A DNA stretch of 48,930 nucleotides from a virus: the IMG/VR virus record IMGVR_UViG_3300031687_000023, positions 1-48,930 of that record; one strand, 5' to 3'. The position numbers were made by a program, and so were the translations under genes. Shown here piece by piece: positions 25,901 through 32,796 of the stretch. Below the pieces are notes generated by a model. The model worked only from the letters and a program-made list of their open reading frames with translations, had not been told where the DNA came from and ran no database searches. How positions within the stretch are numbered: position 1 is the first letter of the stretch; every line of letters starts with the position of its first letter.

Positions 25901-26400
25901 CGTAAGCTCTGACCACCATATTCAGATTCATAACCACCAAGTTCAATATCTCTAACTTGTTGATCAATTACCGACTGGCCCCAGCTCTCAACAGAGTCTT
26001 CGCCCATAAATGAACCGACCGTACGTACGCCAGCTCCAATCATCTTTTGAGCAGAATCTACAGACATAGAGACAGCAGAGTCCCTACCATTTAATATACG
26101 GTGCTTAGTAACTTCATCGTATTCTTCTAATTTTACCAATGGATCATAGGGAGTTCTTTGCTGAAGTCTCTCTTGTTTTTCTACGGTTTTGTCTGCGATC
26201 AACTCAGCCTTAGTCATAGGAGGCTCTACAACCAGGTCAGGAGACACATAGTTACCTTGCTGAACAGCTAACGCATCCTCAAAGTAGTTAGGCGCTGGGG
26301 CAGCTTGTGGCGCCTCAGGTAAACTTACAGTAGGGGCTGGTATATCCATCTTTGCATTCGGAGAGTTCAGCGGAGTGTTTAGTAGATCCTGCTCAGACAT
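16945..26400 (-). CDS. Giant N4-type virion RNA polymerase with internal zinc-protease motif, 3151 aa
   Basis: The central third has the single-subunit RNA polymerase motifs in order and with N4-like spacing. A divergent T/DxxGR region (NNSRHG, R1344) is followed by SPQSSK. Motif A is ETDATTSG (D1488). Motif B has R1569, K1573 and Y1581, the RxxxK-x7-Y spacing. Motif C is HLFDAV (D1827). N4 vRNAP (about 3500 residues) is packaged, injected with the DNA and transcribes early genes from hairpin promoters. Near residue 2078 is a zincin motif HELVH, with GIHEFVTYG (E2175) as probable third ligand. The N terminus has a hydrophobic segment (about 190-230) and an acidic/Thr/Pro-rich linker (about 720-830). 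The C-terminal 900 residues are helical and unassigned. It is last in the late operon, behind the hairpin at 26423. Confidence 0.88.
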   Translation of the reverse strand: MSEQDLLNTPLNSPNAKMDIPAPTVSLPEAPQAAPAPNYFEDALAVQQGNYVSPDLVVEPPMTKAELIADKTVEKQERLQQRTPYDPLVKLEEYDEVTKHRILNGRDSAVSMSVDSAQKMIGAGVRTVGSFMGEDSVESWGQSVIDQQVRDIELGGYESEYGGQSLRETFETQGMGNTVGRLWEMMGENVATSGVALVGGLAAAATAPFSVPAAMLVAGGTTLLAGSMGVGESALEMEDKGVEINELKAIGVGILISVLDRFGAGKVIPKSLLSRMTGDQIVDRLVKKGFIDAAKGVSKTILGKAAWESGTEVLQETAIIGAAATQGAQYTKEEVVDRFIDVAFVAAGMGGTTATASGTLEYAQAVKKSGGETAIVQSIKKTAGEALTKVRESRLDERSSPDSPVYQAVKYSQDTADKISGTPAEAKEYVETLSDMVDAATIHMEENPGTVSEALLNDFKKLQDIQTKVIDDVNVRQELGENIDQQQLAIDIEEIVKKGMVAALSPESREKLKGGVLYSMKTDDIVTEEQAKAFINEFKPQGAEREVATNYLKRLKSMKEVGSDVLSGEGNLFVGAKTHARTIQAALLSGDTEAATKHLAKFTQFAEYMRVKAGTFNAVWQHNRDIASKKTEQKIPAGINIISQDESGRITEFTLTDVAKYGMNVDGVGKVWDSAKDGQIRSLANQITKENKVIASYLAQTTAAVNGTGTTTESATTQSTTEEEYLSGSVPTAPAPLSQEEIDSMDDGSTSQDSVEEVAQVTDEDISKATEAPTEAPVVEAVVQETTTPIVEEVAIEPTEAAPVSINSLGKEAITLNNVIEGMKKSQKTAKDPSTYDARIAALEAELQVIIDKAAAKEAARLADPKTALEVYDLSKSILTDTEIDLDYLNDIYQESVEAEYVQSTIWPTGEEEAREAGRTMDSVLEPKSSKEIQSEEEIKDTLESRNLFKTVRNFFKAFKKNAAFLKMNKAELSTVSTLADFNSKFTAASIHIIAGLSNNLDKDNMSTVHKEGTDRFQENPMNYLLKMISVNGVFTGYLDPNILSIMAMSGMDYLATMGTSTIYNDDAAVKALVGLDSNEQVSSSALQPFRRVGTTKAAMADIIGAMIFKQLGLKGTAIADETLEAQMITALGLTTIDIMGKMGLLTQSSKPRNELDILNPDAPVVPELVNFVRVAVTKKEGKDVVIDSVRSYVDNYSLKNGSQEAALSTILDSLFGITSNKKFPSLKPRKVRKGATYLRSDVKIPAKVIKDIEYAQSVEWRFKPAIAALLGGTDREATIQALKDISGFKSDLSEVATYFMEKAIADNDTILREITDTLTFFDMMALSGQDQFHYSYNSWNNSRHGMAESAVSPQSSKLIRHLIFPTDPITGESFSEELSMNDPVHMQMFKVAIAQTLLSKVAIDKDTLATVNDEFEKVIGTGKPIRRNPIANAGREVRDGANPVTVAAKYGLADTISVDGLVALGEYYKALKGKSDKFTVNIAIETDATTSGLIISFLNTGLRSEGALKKLAAGGVYTDRTSYVEHNQVNPDNYEMLANVWADKIKLSDAFIEGHAEDVIALLGMPSRADAKDPVLQHNYFAGVKTLVSGYVEASLDKLYEGLTSPDAAVRKIALDHVNNIMAFDNKLLNKPKSFKQAKVVDNGIHTVLTKWQQIKFQVVVRAVYGQAMEDGLAELGNEFAVYGESLNEAGNTAYHVFKTLQDSLEKGLMEARKQDFMSNEMREIINNDPTLTALYPRMKFFDTGDGAGIHAFKKNNERNTDAGSRVVTRYPDGRPFNGKKSTSARTSTVNDSAPGVSLVARSIQGMDDVSARSVFGQYPVMHLFDAVFSTVLNTVRNTKEYNTATLEANRDFSIFDNAVALLQNIVDTLDKNPAAAAIVATQVLDSESPLFEMDFKAMLKAALKTQKKIQGDKAVLFGEDIVHVDHAGLENTGIINEGNINEEVTEAGLDALVEAFLGQPLGADAASQIDHTNFVHSDSETLSSENALDIFDTLGVADRQGNSTDTAEHVTHLRTLLADIIAPALSKLGDFSLRMRRAGDTNAGSIQDNEILLNFGVNNGSNVLLNQGSERTTYVHELVHAITRFMFDDPKLSNTAAEIVKLRERARKHLNEKYKGEPWKAFLSQDESIAGHVYDKDAEIAHAKSTYEYVFEQKGTFYTAGNSNKASARGIHEFVTYGLTDPRLKAELASMSYKSKRDAATTIGGRIQNAFLELIDRIIGRVKHRGTNADSALIQLVAALNKVDTKTRFNTNFIMKGIGRVDDISALKITKWVFTPIAKMALAAQNVRSNTILGKSVHVAAGVVGAVNPVQELPVGDTGAIMKLPFREALDESRKRLRISKNSLLMYILRTIAGPSNDMDRKVEHMLAKSKMVIDQSRKNIIEGTRKHLEESFRTPMEKQDWEALTLSVLKTDLISLFPNLTAEEIPKFADILRNTKGVRKNKIAKVRAKLAAYGVIGDHYIQQSKGLGLFMAKGEVTVRMQRLNAYMIANSKGVVQPKDMPKDLAAVEALVETLASLYAIDSTDGNVNARTADIFERETKANANKNGVTEFLGLAVSAKQDALAKNFNNDKTHTIKGHIKSITNPNISVKVALLSEKKKMREMGYKLVAALQDDTVSDPSKDNKALYSSDFVTMQDYNRGIISTTSMRASGTLLSQMLANSTVETYNYASSKKAVKAAVTSNNREARKNMRNPDHAITDSSVMVPVFDTNQNIVDFRYMMTDHTKLSVLKQELRSNVVLSALVGSISDKAKTTVMNEEALVLMKEDFDANFLKKSDEFIKIGLNSGKAKHRELYNMLPEETKMLIKKVFGANELHIDEKYIDILFGQRSLSIADLPFMNHRIVKIAEVIWKEMVSMAKKNIVIKTGSVLYHNILSNTVVGILNGVPIEFMIKEQLRTARDLNAYMSVKRDLYATKAELKAAISLNDTKGISEAQDTIKSFESVLHNSPVRELIRRGMFQSITEEIDTESDPYSYASALSEKINKFAGKNKTLSKVNAGAQAVGRYTYMTDDTSMYKLLLKTTQYSDFVARQAVFKYKTEVVGMTKDETENLVRDLFVNYDLPDHQIIQYMNDTGISMFTKYPMRMLRVIFKMMKGRPVEGIMLILLEDFMGFNIDDPTDMGLNILNSPFGIVEDAFTQSGVEMARNVF

Positions 26401-26420
26401 GGTGTATCCTGTAGATATGA

Positions 26421-26443
26421 GAAAGGGGCATATTATGCCCCTT
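26421..26443 (-). terminator. Strong hairpin between virion-protein and vRNAP genes
   Basis: AAGGGGCAT pairs with ATGCCCCTT (26423-26431 with 26435-26443), a 9-bp stem with a 3-nt loop. On the minus strand it is followed by TTTC, a short T run, so partial termination in the direction of the vRNAP gene is likely. It may lower vRNAP expression relative to abundant virion proteins. Confidence 0.55.
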
Positions 26444-26476
26444 AGTGTATTCAGTTATTGCCTAATCAGCAAGGAA

Positions 26477-28255
26477 TTACTTATTACTGGCACCCCATGC
26501 CTGCAATGCTTGTCGATAAACATCATCAACAAATTCATCAGGAATGTTATGCGTAGACTTAATTAACCGCTTAATAGTGGCTTTATGAGGCTCAGTATCA
26601 CCTGGTTCCATTTGACTAAGTACTAAATCTACTAAGCGACCATCTGCTGGCATCACCTTAGCTAGGTCTTCCTCACGCGCAACTGTTTTAGCTGTAGCAG
26701 TTTGTGCTCGCTTAAGTACCTTATCAAGTGTCTCTTGTGCGTATGCAGCAGCTTGAGGAGTCATTGCGGTTTGAACACCACCCTGAGCCGTAGACACTGC
26801 TTGGGCATCAGCTTTTGACACACTGCCGGTTGAGTTAGGTGCAATAAGAGTTTTAGCGTTTGCTACAGAGATCACAGCTGCACTAGGTAATGGTGTGGTA
26901 GTAGCTGTACTAGGTACTACTCCAGTGCCAGTACCTTTCTTAGAAGCTAGCGCCGCTGCTTGTGAGGCAGCTAAGGCGTCTGCTTCAGCTTGTTTACCAC
27001 CAGCAGTAAGCCTATCAATAATAGCCTTATTAGAAGAGGTGCTCTGAATACCTGAGGCATTACGTACTTTTGCTGTAGCGTCAGATAGCTGACCATCACG
27101 ATTGTTACGTAAGCTCTTTTTACCTTTCACATACTCTTTACGTAAGGCAGTAGCTCTACCAACTTTAGCTAACCCCTCTTTCAAGAAGTCGTTATTCGCT
27201 GCGTCTTTGCGAAGCTGGTCTGTGTCCACACCGTTGTCAAACCAAAGAACACCTTGTTCATGGTTACGTTGGATAAGGAATATTAGTTCAGCATCACTTA
27301 GATTAGCGTCCTTACCAATATCTCGAATTATACCTTTAAGAGTTCTACCTGCATCAATACCTGGTTCCCAAGTACCTGATTCATACTGCTCGTTGATATA
27401 CTGATCCACTGTAGTGTTATCCACAGTAGCTGCAACCATTGCAGGAGAGATACCAAGTATTTGGGAGGTACTGTTGTAGTTCTCCTCTAGTGATTGAAGA
27501 TCCATCTGGTAATCTTCATCAATGTTCTTATTGGCTTGCTCGTACGCAGGACGTAGGGCCTCATCAATTTCACTAAAGGTACTAATCACACTCTTGTGGG
27601 AGGCAATAGCCGCTTGCTTCTCAGTCTCGGTCATCTGACCACCAGCTCCACCTAAGATATTAGTTAGGAAGTTCTCTTTCTGCTCAGCAAATGTGGCAGG
27701 CACCTGATAGCCACCTGCACGAGCTGCCTCTGCAAACATACCCTGCTGTTCTGGAGACAGTGTCTCAGTACCTAATAGGTTACCGTTTTCAATACGTACA
27801 GAACCTTGTAATTCAGCTGGCAAAGATGCTCTAGCTTGCTCAAAGGCATTTACGTTACCTTGTAGGAAATCACCATACCCGGTACGTGTCTCAGTGTTTA
27901 CACGATCCATAGTACCTGCAAGTGCTTGCTCACGCTGGGCATCGTAAGATGAGCGAAGTAGGTCTCGGTCAATACGCTTACCATATCCATCAAGACCTAC
28001 ACCAGTAACGGAGTTCTTAATCTGACCGTATTCAGTAAGATTAGTAGTGTCTTCAATCCGACGGCGCACATCTGCAGTGTTGACATCAATATCATCCTGT
28101 AGACGAGACTCCACACCCTTATCATAATTAGAGAGTCCAGTTTGTGCTGACTCCATTGCCTTAGAAAATAGGTCGCCTGCTGCAGTGAGTGCACTAACTG
28201 AAGTAGCGCCACTCGGTGCAGTCATTTGTGTCCATTTGGGTGATTGGTAAGCCAT
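26477..28255 (-). CDS. Probable internal virion protein (N4 gp52-position), 592 aa
   Basis: The protein starts MAYQSPKWTQM and consists mainly of charged and Ala/Gln-rich helices, with a long low-complexity Ala/Thr/Ser linker around residues 440-490. There are no membrane segments. It is encoded directly upstream of the vRNAP gene, as are the small virion proteins of N4, and its composition fits a packaged internal or ejected protein. The ribosome site is AAGGA about 10 bases upstream. No catalytic motif recognised. The structural role is from position and composition. Confidence 0.7.
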   Translation of the reverse strand: MAYQSPKWTQMTAPSGATSVSALTAAGDLFSKAMESAQTGLSNYDKGVESRLQDDIDVNTADVRRRIEDTTNLTEYGQIKNSVTGVGLDGYGKRIDRDLLRSSYDAQREQALAGTMDRVNTETRTGYGDFLQGNVNAFEQARASLPAELQGSVRIENGNLLGTETLSPEQQGMFAEAARAGGYQVPATFAEQKENFLTNILGGAGGQMTETEKQAAIASHKSVISTFSEIDEALRPAYEQANKNIDEDYQMDLQSLEENYNSTSQILGISPAMVAATVDNTTVDQYINEQYESGTWEPGIDAGRTLKGIIRDIGKDANLSDAELIFLIQRNHEQGVLWFDNGVDTDQLRKDAANNDFLKEGLAKVGRATALRKEYVKGKKSLRNNRDGQLSDATAKVRNASGIQSTSSNKAIIDRLTAGGKQAEADALAASQAAALASKKGTGTGVVPSTATTTPLPSAAVISVANAKTLIAPNSTGSVSKADAQAVSTAQGGVQTAMTPQAAAYAQETLDKVLKRAQTATAKTVAREEDLAKVMPADGRLVDLVLSQMEPGDTEPHKATIKRLIKSTHNIPDEFVDDVYRQALQAWGASNK

Positions 28256-28267
28256 AATACTTATTCC

Positions 28268-28807
28268 TTATGCTACGCCACGGTTCTTAACATACTTATC
28301 CGCAGCAGCTGTTGCTTGCTCAGTATTTAAGCCATTTTCACGCTCACGACGCTGTTGACGGTCAAATAGTTGATCATTAACTAAAGAACGCTGAGACTGA
28401 TATTGCTTCTCGAACGATCCACGTCTAAAGTCTAGGTCAGAGGCAGCCAGTTTACGTGCTTCGTTACCTAGGTATAGGCCACCCACTGCAGTTAGCGCAG
28501 AAATACCTGTTGCAGCCTTACCACCTTCACCACCCCAACCCCAAGGAGTATTCTGTCCTTTGGTAGTATCAGCCATCTGTGTGATTGACTTATATGGGAG
28601 TACTTGGTTAGCACGTGCCTGCTGCTGCATTAACTCTGCAGGAGATGGCTGTAACGGTTGTGCGTAATTCGGCATCTGCCACTGTGACATACCCATGCTA
28701 CCTTGCTGAGGTGTTGCCTGATTTGCAAAAGGCGCACTGGACATAAAGTTAGCGCCACCTGACTGCAATGGGCCCATGCCCTGCCCAAAGGTATTATATT
28801 CCGCCAT
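28268..28807 (-). CDS. Probable virion protein with one hydrophobic segment, 179 aa
   Basis: The first 70 residues are Gln/Pro/Gly/Met-rich low-complexity sequence (for example TPQQGSMGMSQWQMPNY). A hydrophobic stretch GISALTAVGGLYLG near residue 100 could insert in a membrane, and the C terminus is a highly charged helix (RQQRRERENG). It has an AGGAG ribosome site and is 12 bases from the next gene. Such composition fits an ejected internal virion protein working with the 592-aa protein. No family recognised. Confidence 0.65.
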   Translation of the reverse strand: MAEYNTFGQGMGPLQSGGANFMSSAPFANQATPQQGSMGMSQWQMPNYAQPLQPSPAELMQQQARANQVLPYKSITQMADTTKGQNTPWGWGGEGGKAATGISALTAVGGLYLGNEARKLAASDLDFRRGSFEKQYQSQRSLVNDQLFDRQQRRERENGLNTEQATAAADKYVKNRGVA

Positions 28808-28873
28808 TGAAATTCTCCTAAATACATTATTAATAGTAGTTTACATTGTTATAGCTACTATGTGAATAGTTAC

Positions 28874-30907
28874 CTAACTTGCCTCCATTGGGCTAAGTTT
28901 AGGGAGTGTTAGTTTATTATCATAATAAGTTTCTAGTTGGTCATACACCAGCACACCTGGGTTCTGTGTAAGTGTCCTGGCAAAGAATGAGGTTGGTGCT
29001 TCATACGTACTAACACCTGCAAGAATACTTGTCACAATCAACTCGCTGTACTCTGTCTCCTCTAGCATGTCCTGCTTTTCTTTAAGGTCTTCCCACAACT
29101 CATTCGAGTCTTTAACGAAGTCCTGCATATCTATCTGTAGATCTTTCATCTGCTGCGATAGATAGGCGTTACCTACAGCGCCCACTACATTTATTAACTG
29201 CATTGGGTCTGAGAGACTAAAGGTAGAGAAGTCAAAACCAGACTCTCCACCAGCTGTATTGCCATAGTAGGACACTGCAAGTATCACTAGTGCCTTTAGG
29301 TATGGATCATCTATCATCTCAAGGACAATCTCTAGAACCATATTAATAGCCACAGCCGTAGCAAACGCTGCATAGAATGCTGCCGCAGTCGTTCCTCCAT
29401 CTTGTATATAAAGTGCAATAAGCACTGTAATAGCAATAATCACATACTTCTTTATAGCCCGCCAGATCTCCTGATACCACTTTAGGTAGTATTCAGTGAG
29501 TGAGTGACTGACTATTACAAAGCTCTCAACAAACACCTGTTCCTTAAGCTCAAGGGTAGGCAGCTGCGCTACTACTCCATGGATCAGAGGAATACAGAAG
29601 TTGTCATAGTCCAAATGTGTATCGTCAGTAGATACATTAATTGTAACCGTCTTAGTGGCCCCAGAGGGGTAGTCTACGACAGTATGTGCAATGACGCCTG
29701 CAATGACTAACTTGCGGTGAGTAGTAGCTCCTGGAGCGCTAGGAGCGTACACAGTGATAGACCCACTTGGTACATTGATCTCTAGCTGTTGAAACTCGAA
29801 CACCTGGCCAGCGACAATACTACTATCATAGGTAGTTCGCACACCTGACTCAACTGTACTGGTTATAGACTCGAATTCTAACTTAAAATTGTAGTCACTC
29901 TCTGAAATGTTTACAGAGTAGTTTGACTGAGACCACGTAGCGCTACCCGTACTAGGATCCACATGATTCAAGTAGATAGCATCGAAGAACTCAAATAAGT
30001 AAGCCCTACCTGCCTGTGTAGTAGAATTTATGTTGATAGCGTTTAACAAGAAGACGTCTGTTATATGGTTCTCTTCATTACCCACATCTGTAGGTATACC
30101 CTCTTTAATAGCCTCAAACACTCCTACAATAGGGAAGCTTAAGCTAGTGAGTAAGTCTTTGGCATCGTCGTACTCAGCCTTACGGGAAGCATGGTCAATG
30201 AACACACTATCCAACATAAGTGGGTAGATTGGGTAGGCTACAAAGTCATCTGAGTTAGCGTACGTATTAAATATATCGTGGAATAAATGAGCGTCTGTCA
30301 CCGCCGGGGTGTAAAGTTTTACCTTAGCTAGGCCCAGGTGGGTATAGGAATATCTTACTACTTTTATGTTGTGCCCAACAGATCTGTAACCTGTCTTAGT
30401 AGTAGTACTAATAACTGTGCTGCCACTGTCTAGAATTGTCTCTACATAAGTAAAGGTTGCATCATCTACATAAGATACGCTGGAATACACCTTGGTGAAT
30501 GAGGCACCTGACTCTGTGTAAGTGTAGGAATGAACTGAGGCATCATATGTACCTATAGGGGATTGTACTGCGTCCAATTGATCCATAGCAGAAGCTACCG
30601 TGTATGCGGTGCCTGTTATAGTTGGGGTGCCCTCTGGGAATGCCAAGCTCAGGAAGTAGTCCGCATTACGTAGAGGACTAGTCTGAGTTATAGTTGGGAG
30701 TTTGTGTACATAAGAGGTTTTAGCTCTGTTTATGTAACTAGTGGCTGAGGTATACCTATTATTAATAAGCACCCTCTTAACCGCTGCAGCAACTGTTAGG
30801 CCCCTACTATGGGCCGTCATTACTGCCTTTCGCATTGTTGGGATGGTTGCTTCCATCTCCCCAAATACCGGGGAGGTGTGAGCTCGTGCTTCTCTAGTCC
30901 AACCCAT
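28874..30907 (-). CDS. Large virion structural protein with membrane-like segments, 677 aa
   Basis: Residues 1-430 are rich in Ser/Thr/Tyr beta strands, as in tail or virion structural proteins. Residues about 470-560 contain strongly hydrophobic stretches (KYVIIAITVLIALYI, then AFATAVAINMVLEIVLEM and ALVILAVSYYG). The C-terminal 100 residues are a coiled coil (QQMKDLQIDMQDFVKD). This pattern suggests a tail-tube or ejection protein that penetrates the host membrane. The ribosome site is GGAG. It lies between the internal virion proteins and the connector-like genes, matching the N4 tail-gene area. Exact homologue not assigned. Confidence 0.65.
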   Translation of the reverse strand: MGWTREARAHTSPVFGEMEATIPTMRKAVMTAHSRGLTVAAAVKRVLINNRYTSATSYINRAKTSYVHKLPTITQTSPLRNADYFLSLAFPEGTPTITGTAYTVASAMDQLDAVQSPIGTYDASVHSYTYTESGASFTKVYSSVSYVDDATFTYVETILDSGSTVISTTTKTGYRSVGHNIKVVRYSYTHLGLAKVKLYTPAVTDAHLFHDIFNTYANSDDFVAYPIYPLMLDSVFIDHASRKAEYDDAKDLLTSLSFPIVGVFEAIKEGIPTDVGNEENHITDVFLLNAININSTTQAGRAYLFEFFDAIYLNHVDPSTGSATWSQSNYSVNISESDYNFKLEFESITSTVESGVRTTYDSSIVAGQVFEFQQLEINVPSGSITVYAPSAPGATTHRKLVIAGVIAHTVVDYPSGATKTVTINVSTDDTHLDYDNFCIPLIHGVVAQLPTLELKEQVFVESFVIVSHSLTEYYLKWYQEIWRAIKKYVIIAITVLIALYIQDGGTTAAAFYAAFATAVAINMVLEIVLEMIDDPYLKALVILAVSYYGNTAGGESGFDFSTFSLSDPMQLINVVGAVGNAYLSQQMKDLQIDMQDFVKDSNELWEDLKEKQDMLEETEYSELIVTSILAGVSTYEAPTSFFARTLTQNPGVLVYDQLETYYDNKLTLPKLSPMEAS

Positions 30908-30918
30908 CTATTACTCCG

Positions 30919-31818
30919 TTATGGCGTCGCAGTAGAATATTCTAAACCAGTGCCTCTAACAGCGTTCTTCAGCACGTTACCAATCTCTGTATTTGTAACA
31001 GGGATAACGTATGCGTTTGGATCGGTACCCTTAGCAATCTGCCAGATCTCACTAACTAACTTAGCAGCCTTCTGCTCTGCGTCTCGTGCGAATCCATCCT
31101 TCTGGGCAACATACAGGTCTTGTTGCTTAGTCACTAGAAGAGTTTGCTGCACTTCAGTCAATGCTTTCTTATCAAGCACGGACTTCTCACTACCCATCTT
31201 AAGCACTTGCTGTGCTTTAACTAGCAGGTCTTGTGTAGATTGGGAATCATTACGAGTAGTGCCAGCAGTTGTCTCAGCTACTTGAGCAGCAGACAATGCA
31301 ACAGCACTAGTTAGTTGATCACGCTGCTTAGCGGAGGTATCTAGACCATCCTGAAGCTGTACGTTAGCTCTAGAAGTACCATCAACACTTTCAGCCATCT
31401 GCACATGGATCAAATCAATTTGGTTATCAATTTGAACACGTTGCTTAAGGCTAGTGTTTAAAGCATCTTGTAACTGGATATTGGCACGCGATGTACCATC
31501 TAGCTGCTCTTGTACCTGAGTGTCTACCAATACGATACGAGAGTTAATCTCCTCACGCTGCTTTGATCCACTAATCAGGTCATCGTTTAATTTGGTCAAA
31601 GCCATCTCTGCTTGCTGCTCACCGAGTACAAACGACACGGACTGTTGCATTGCAGACTGAACTGCACCGAGGTACACAGTAGCGTACTCAGCACCTGTAA
31701 TACGGCCCTTGCTATATTGATCAGTGAGGTGGGCAGTAACTGAAGCCATAAGCTTATCGAACACACCTGCACCCGACAATGTTCCTTCAGTTATCTCTGT
31801 TATAGCAATAGTGGGCAT
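30919..31818 (-). CDS. Coiled-coil virion protein with three 39-residue repeats (N4 gp54-position)
   Basis: The protein is nearly all helix. Residues 86-124, 125-163 and 164-202 form three 39-residue repeats, each starting KQR and with a central DGTSRAN-type segment that decays in the third copy (AGTTRND). An N-terminal Ile/Thr-rich stretch and a globular C terminus flank them. In this gene neighbourhood N4 encodes tail-tube or connector proteins; this one is a good candidate for a rod-like virion component. AAGG lies upstream of the start. Function inferred. Confidence 0.68.
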   Translation of the reverse strand: MPTIAITEITEGTLSGAGVFDKLMASVTAHLTDQYSKGRITGAEYATVYLGAVQSAMQQSVSFVLGEQQAEMALTKLNDDLISGSKQREEINSRIVLVDTQVQEQLDGTSRANIQLQDALNTSLKQRVQIDNQIDLIHVQMAESVDGTSRANVQLQDGLDTSAKQRDQLTSAVALSAAQVAETTAGTTRNDSQSTQDLLVKAQQVLKMGSEKSVLDKKALTEVQQTLLVTKQQDLYVAQKDGFARDAEQKAAKLVSEIWQIAKGTDPNAYVIPVTNTEIGNVLKNAVRGTGLEYSTATP

Positions 31819-31827
31819 ATAAGTACC

Positions 31828-32130
31828 TTAAAATTTAACAGTAGAAGAGTATGTGGTGTCTACAGTCACTGCGTTTACATTCGTAACGTGAGCTACGTTT
31901 GTAGACGTCAGCATCTCATATCGCCACACACCTTTCTTATTTAATACATCTGAGAACGTAATAGAGCCCGCTGCAGATGTAGTTGGGACTACGTCAGTAG
32001 TTAGTGCAACACTAGAAAAGATACCATCAGGATCCACTGCACGTACGCTGATAGCGTCTGCAGCTACTTCACCACTCTTTAATAGAGGACGGGTAATTGT
32101 AAAAGTAACAGTGGAGCCTACGGTATACAT
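31828..32130 (-). CDS. Small beta-rich virion protein, 100 aa
   Basis: The sequence (MYTVGSTVTFTITRP, then SVRAVDPDG, ITFSDVLNKKGVWRYEML) alternates short strands in an immunoglobulin-like pattern, a frequent form of head-decoration or connector accessory proteins. The AGGAAG ribosome site and tight spacing place it in the structural operon. No specific homologue recognised. Confidence 0.65.
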   Translation of the reverse strand: MYTVGSTVTFTITRPLLKSGEVAADAISVRAVDPDGIFSSVALTTDVVPTTSAAGSITFSDVLNKKGVWRYEMLTSTNVAHVTNVNAVTVDTTYSSTVKF

Positions 32131-32142
32131 ATAATCTTCCTA

Positions 32143-32712
32143 TTATTCGTCGCTAACTAGCGCTTGTTGACGAGCCAAGTTACGGATCTCTTCTGGTGTC
32201 AGAGGAGTTAATACATCAACACTGAACTCAGGTACCAGCTTACTCTTACGAGTCTTGGCTCCACTAGGCGCAGTAGATGTATAAAATACAGAGCACTTAC
32301 GCTCTTTAATCATGTCAAATATGATGTTTGGTACGTGCCAGCCATCTGGTGCATCAAACGGTACATATTTTTTAAATGTACCCAACTTAGCCGAACCTAC
32401 AGAAAAGATCTCTCCTTCCCAGTTCTTCTTGTTTGGATTCATACAAGTAATTCGTATACGAACAAGCTTCGAGGCTTCTTTACGTATTACAGCGATTGCC
32501 TGACTCTTAGAAAGAGGGGCTTTAGCTGCCTTTACTACTACTTCTTCTTCATCGTCTTCTGGGGTTAGTGCTTTGTTAACTAAATTACGCAGCTTGGTTA
32601 CACCAGTGTTATGACGGTACTCAATACCCAATTGGGTAGCTCGTGCTCGTAGAGAGTCTAATTCACTAGGAATTTCGTTATCTTCTACATCTTGTTCAAT
32701 TTCATCGTTCAT
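32143..32712 (-). CDS. Probable virion-associated protein with N-terminal LEM/HeH-like segment, 189 aa
   Basis: An acidic start (MNDEIEQDVEDNEIPSELD) is followed by LRARATQLGIEYRHNTGVTK, which has the look of the helix-extended-helix/LEM-like segment found in many phage head-associated proteins. The rest is an alpha/beta domain with basic strands. It lies just downstream of the major capsid gene but behind the strong terminator at 32755. The ribosome site is AAAGG. Role inferred. Confidence 0.65.
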   Translation of the reverse strand: MNDEIEQDVEDNEIPSELDSLRARATQLGIEYRHNTGVTKLRNLVNKALTPEDDEEEVVVKAAKAPLSKSQAIAVIRKEASKLVRIRITCMNPNKKNWEGEIFSVGSAKLGTFKKYVPFDAPDGWHVPNIIFDMIKERKCSVFYTSTAPSGAKTRKSKLVPEFSVDVLTPLTPEEIRNLARQQALVSDE

Positions 32713-32754
32713 GTGCTTCTACCTTTTTAAAAGAGGGTGATACCTCTGGATATG

Positions 32755-32780
32755 AAAAAACCTCCCCCGAAGGAGAGGTT
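32755..32780 (-). terminator. Strong terminator after the major capsid gene
   Basis: On the minus strand AACCTCTCC pairs with GGGGAGGTT around a TTCG loop (one G-U pair), followed by six T residues. This is a text-book factor-independent terminator 17 bases after the capsid stop. It would limit read-through into the downstream virion genes and help high capsid mRNA stability. Confidence 0.92.
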
Positions 32781-32796
32781 ATATTATACCGTTACT

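Noticed and set aside
16945-26400. The giant gene as a tape measure or tail fibre
   Set aside because: Podovirus-type gene order has no tape measure, and RNAP motifs with N4 spacing are present in the centre.
28808-28873. ATAGTAG/CTACTAT inverted repeat in the gap between virion genes
   Set aside because: The stem is AT-rich with a loop of about 15 bases, no T run and no copy elsewhere; chance is likely in a gap of this composition.
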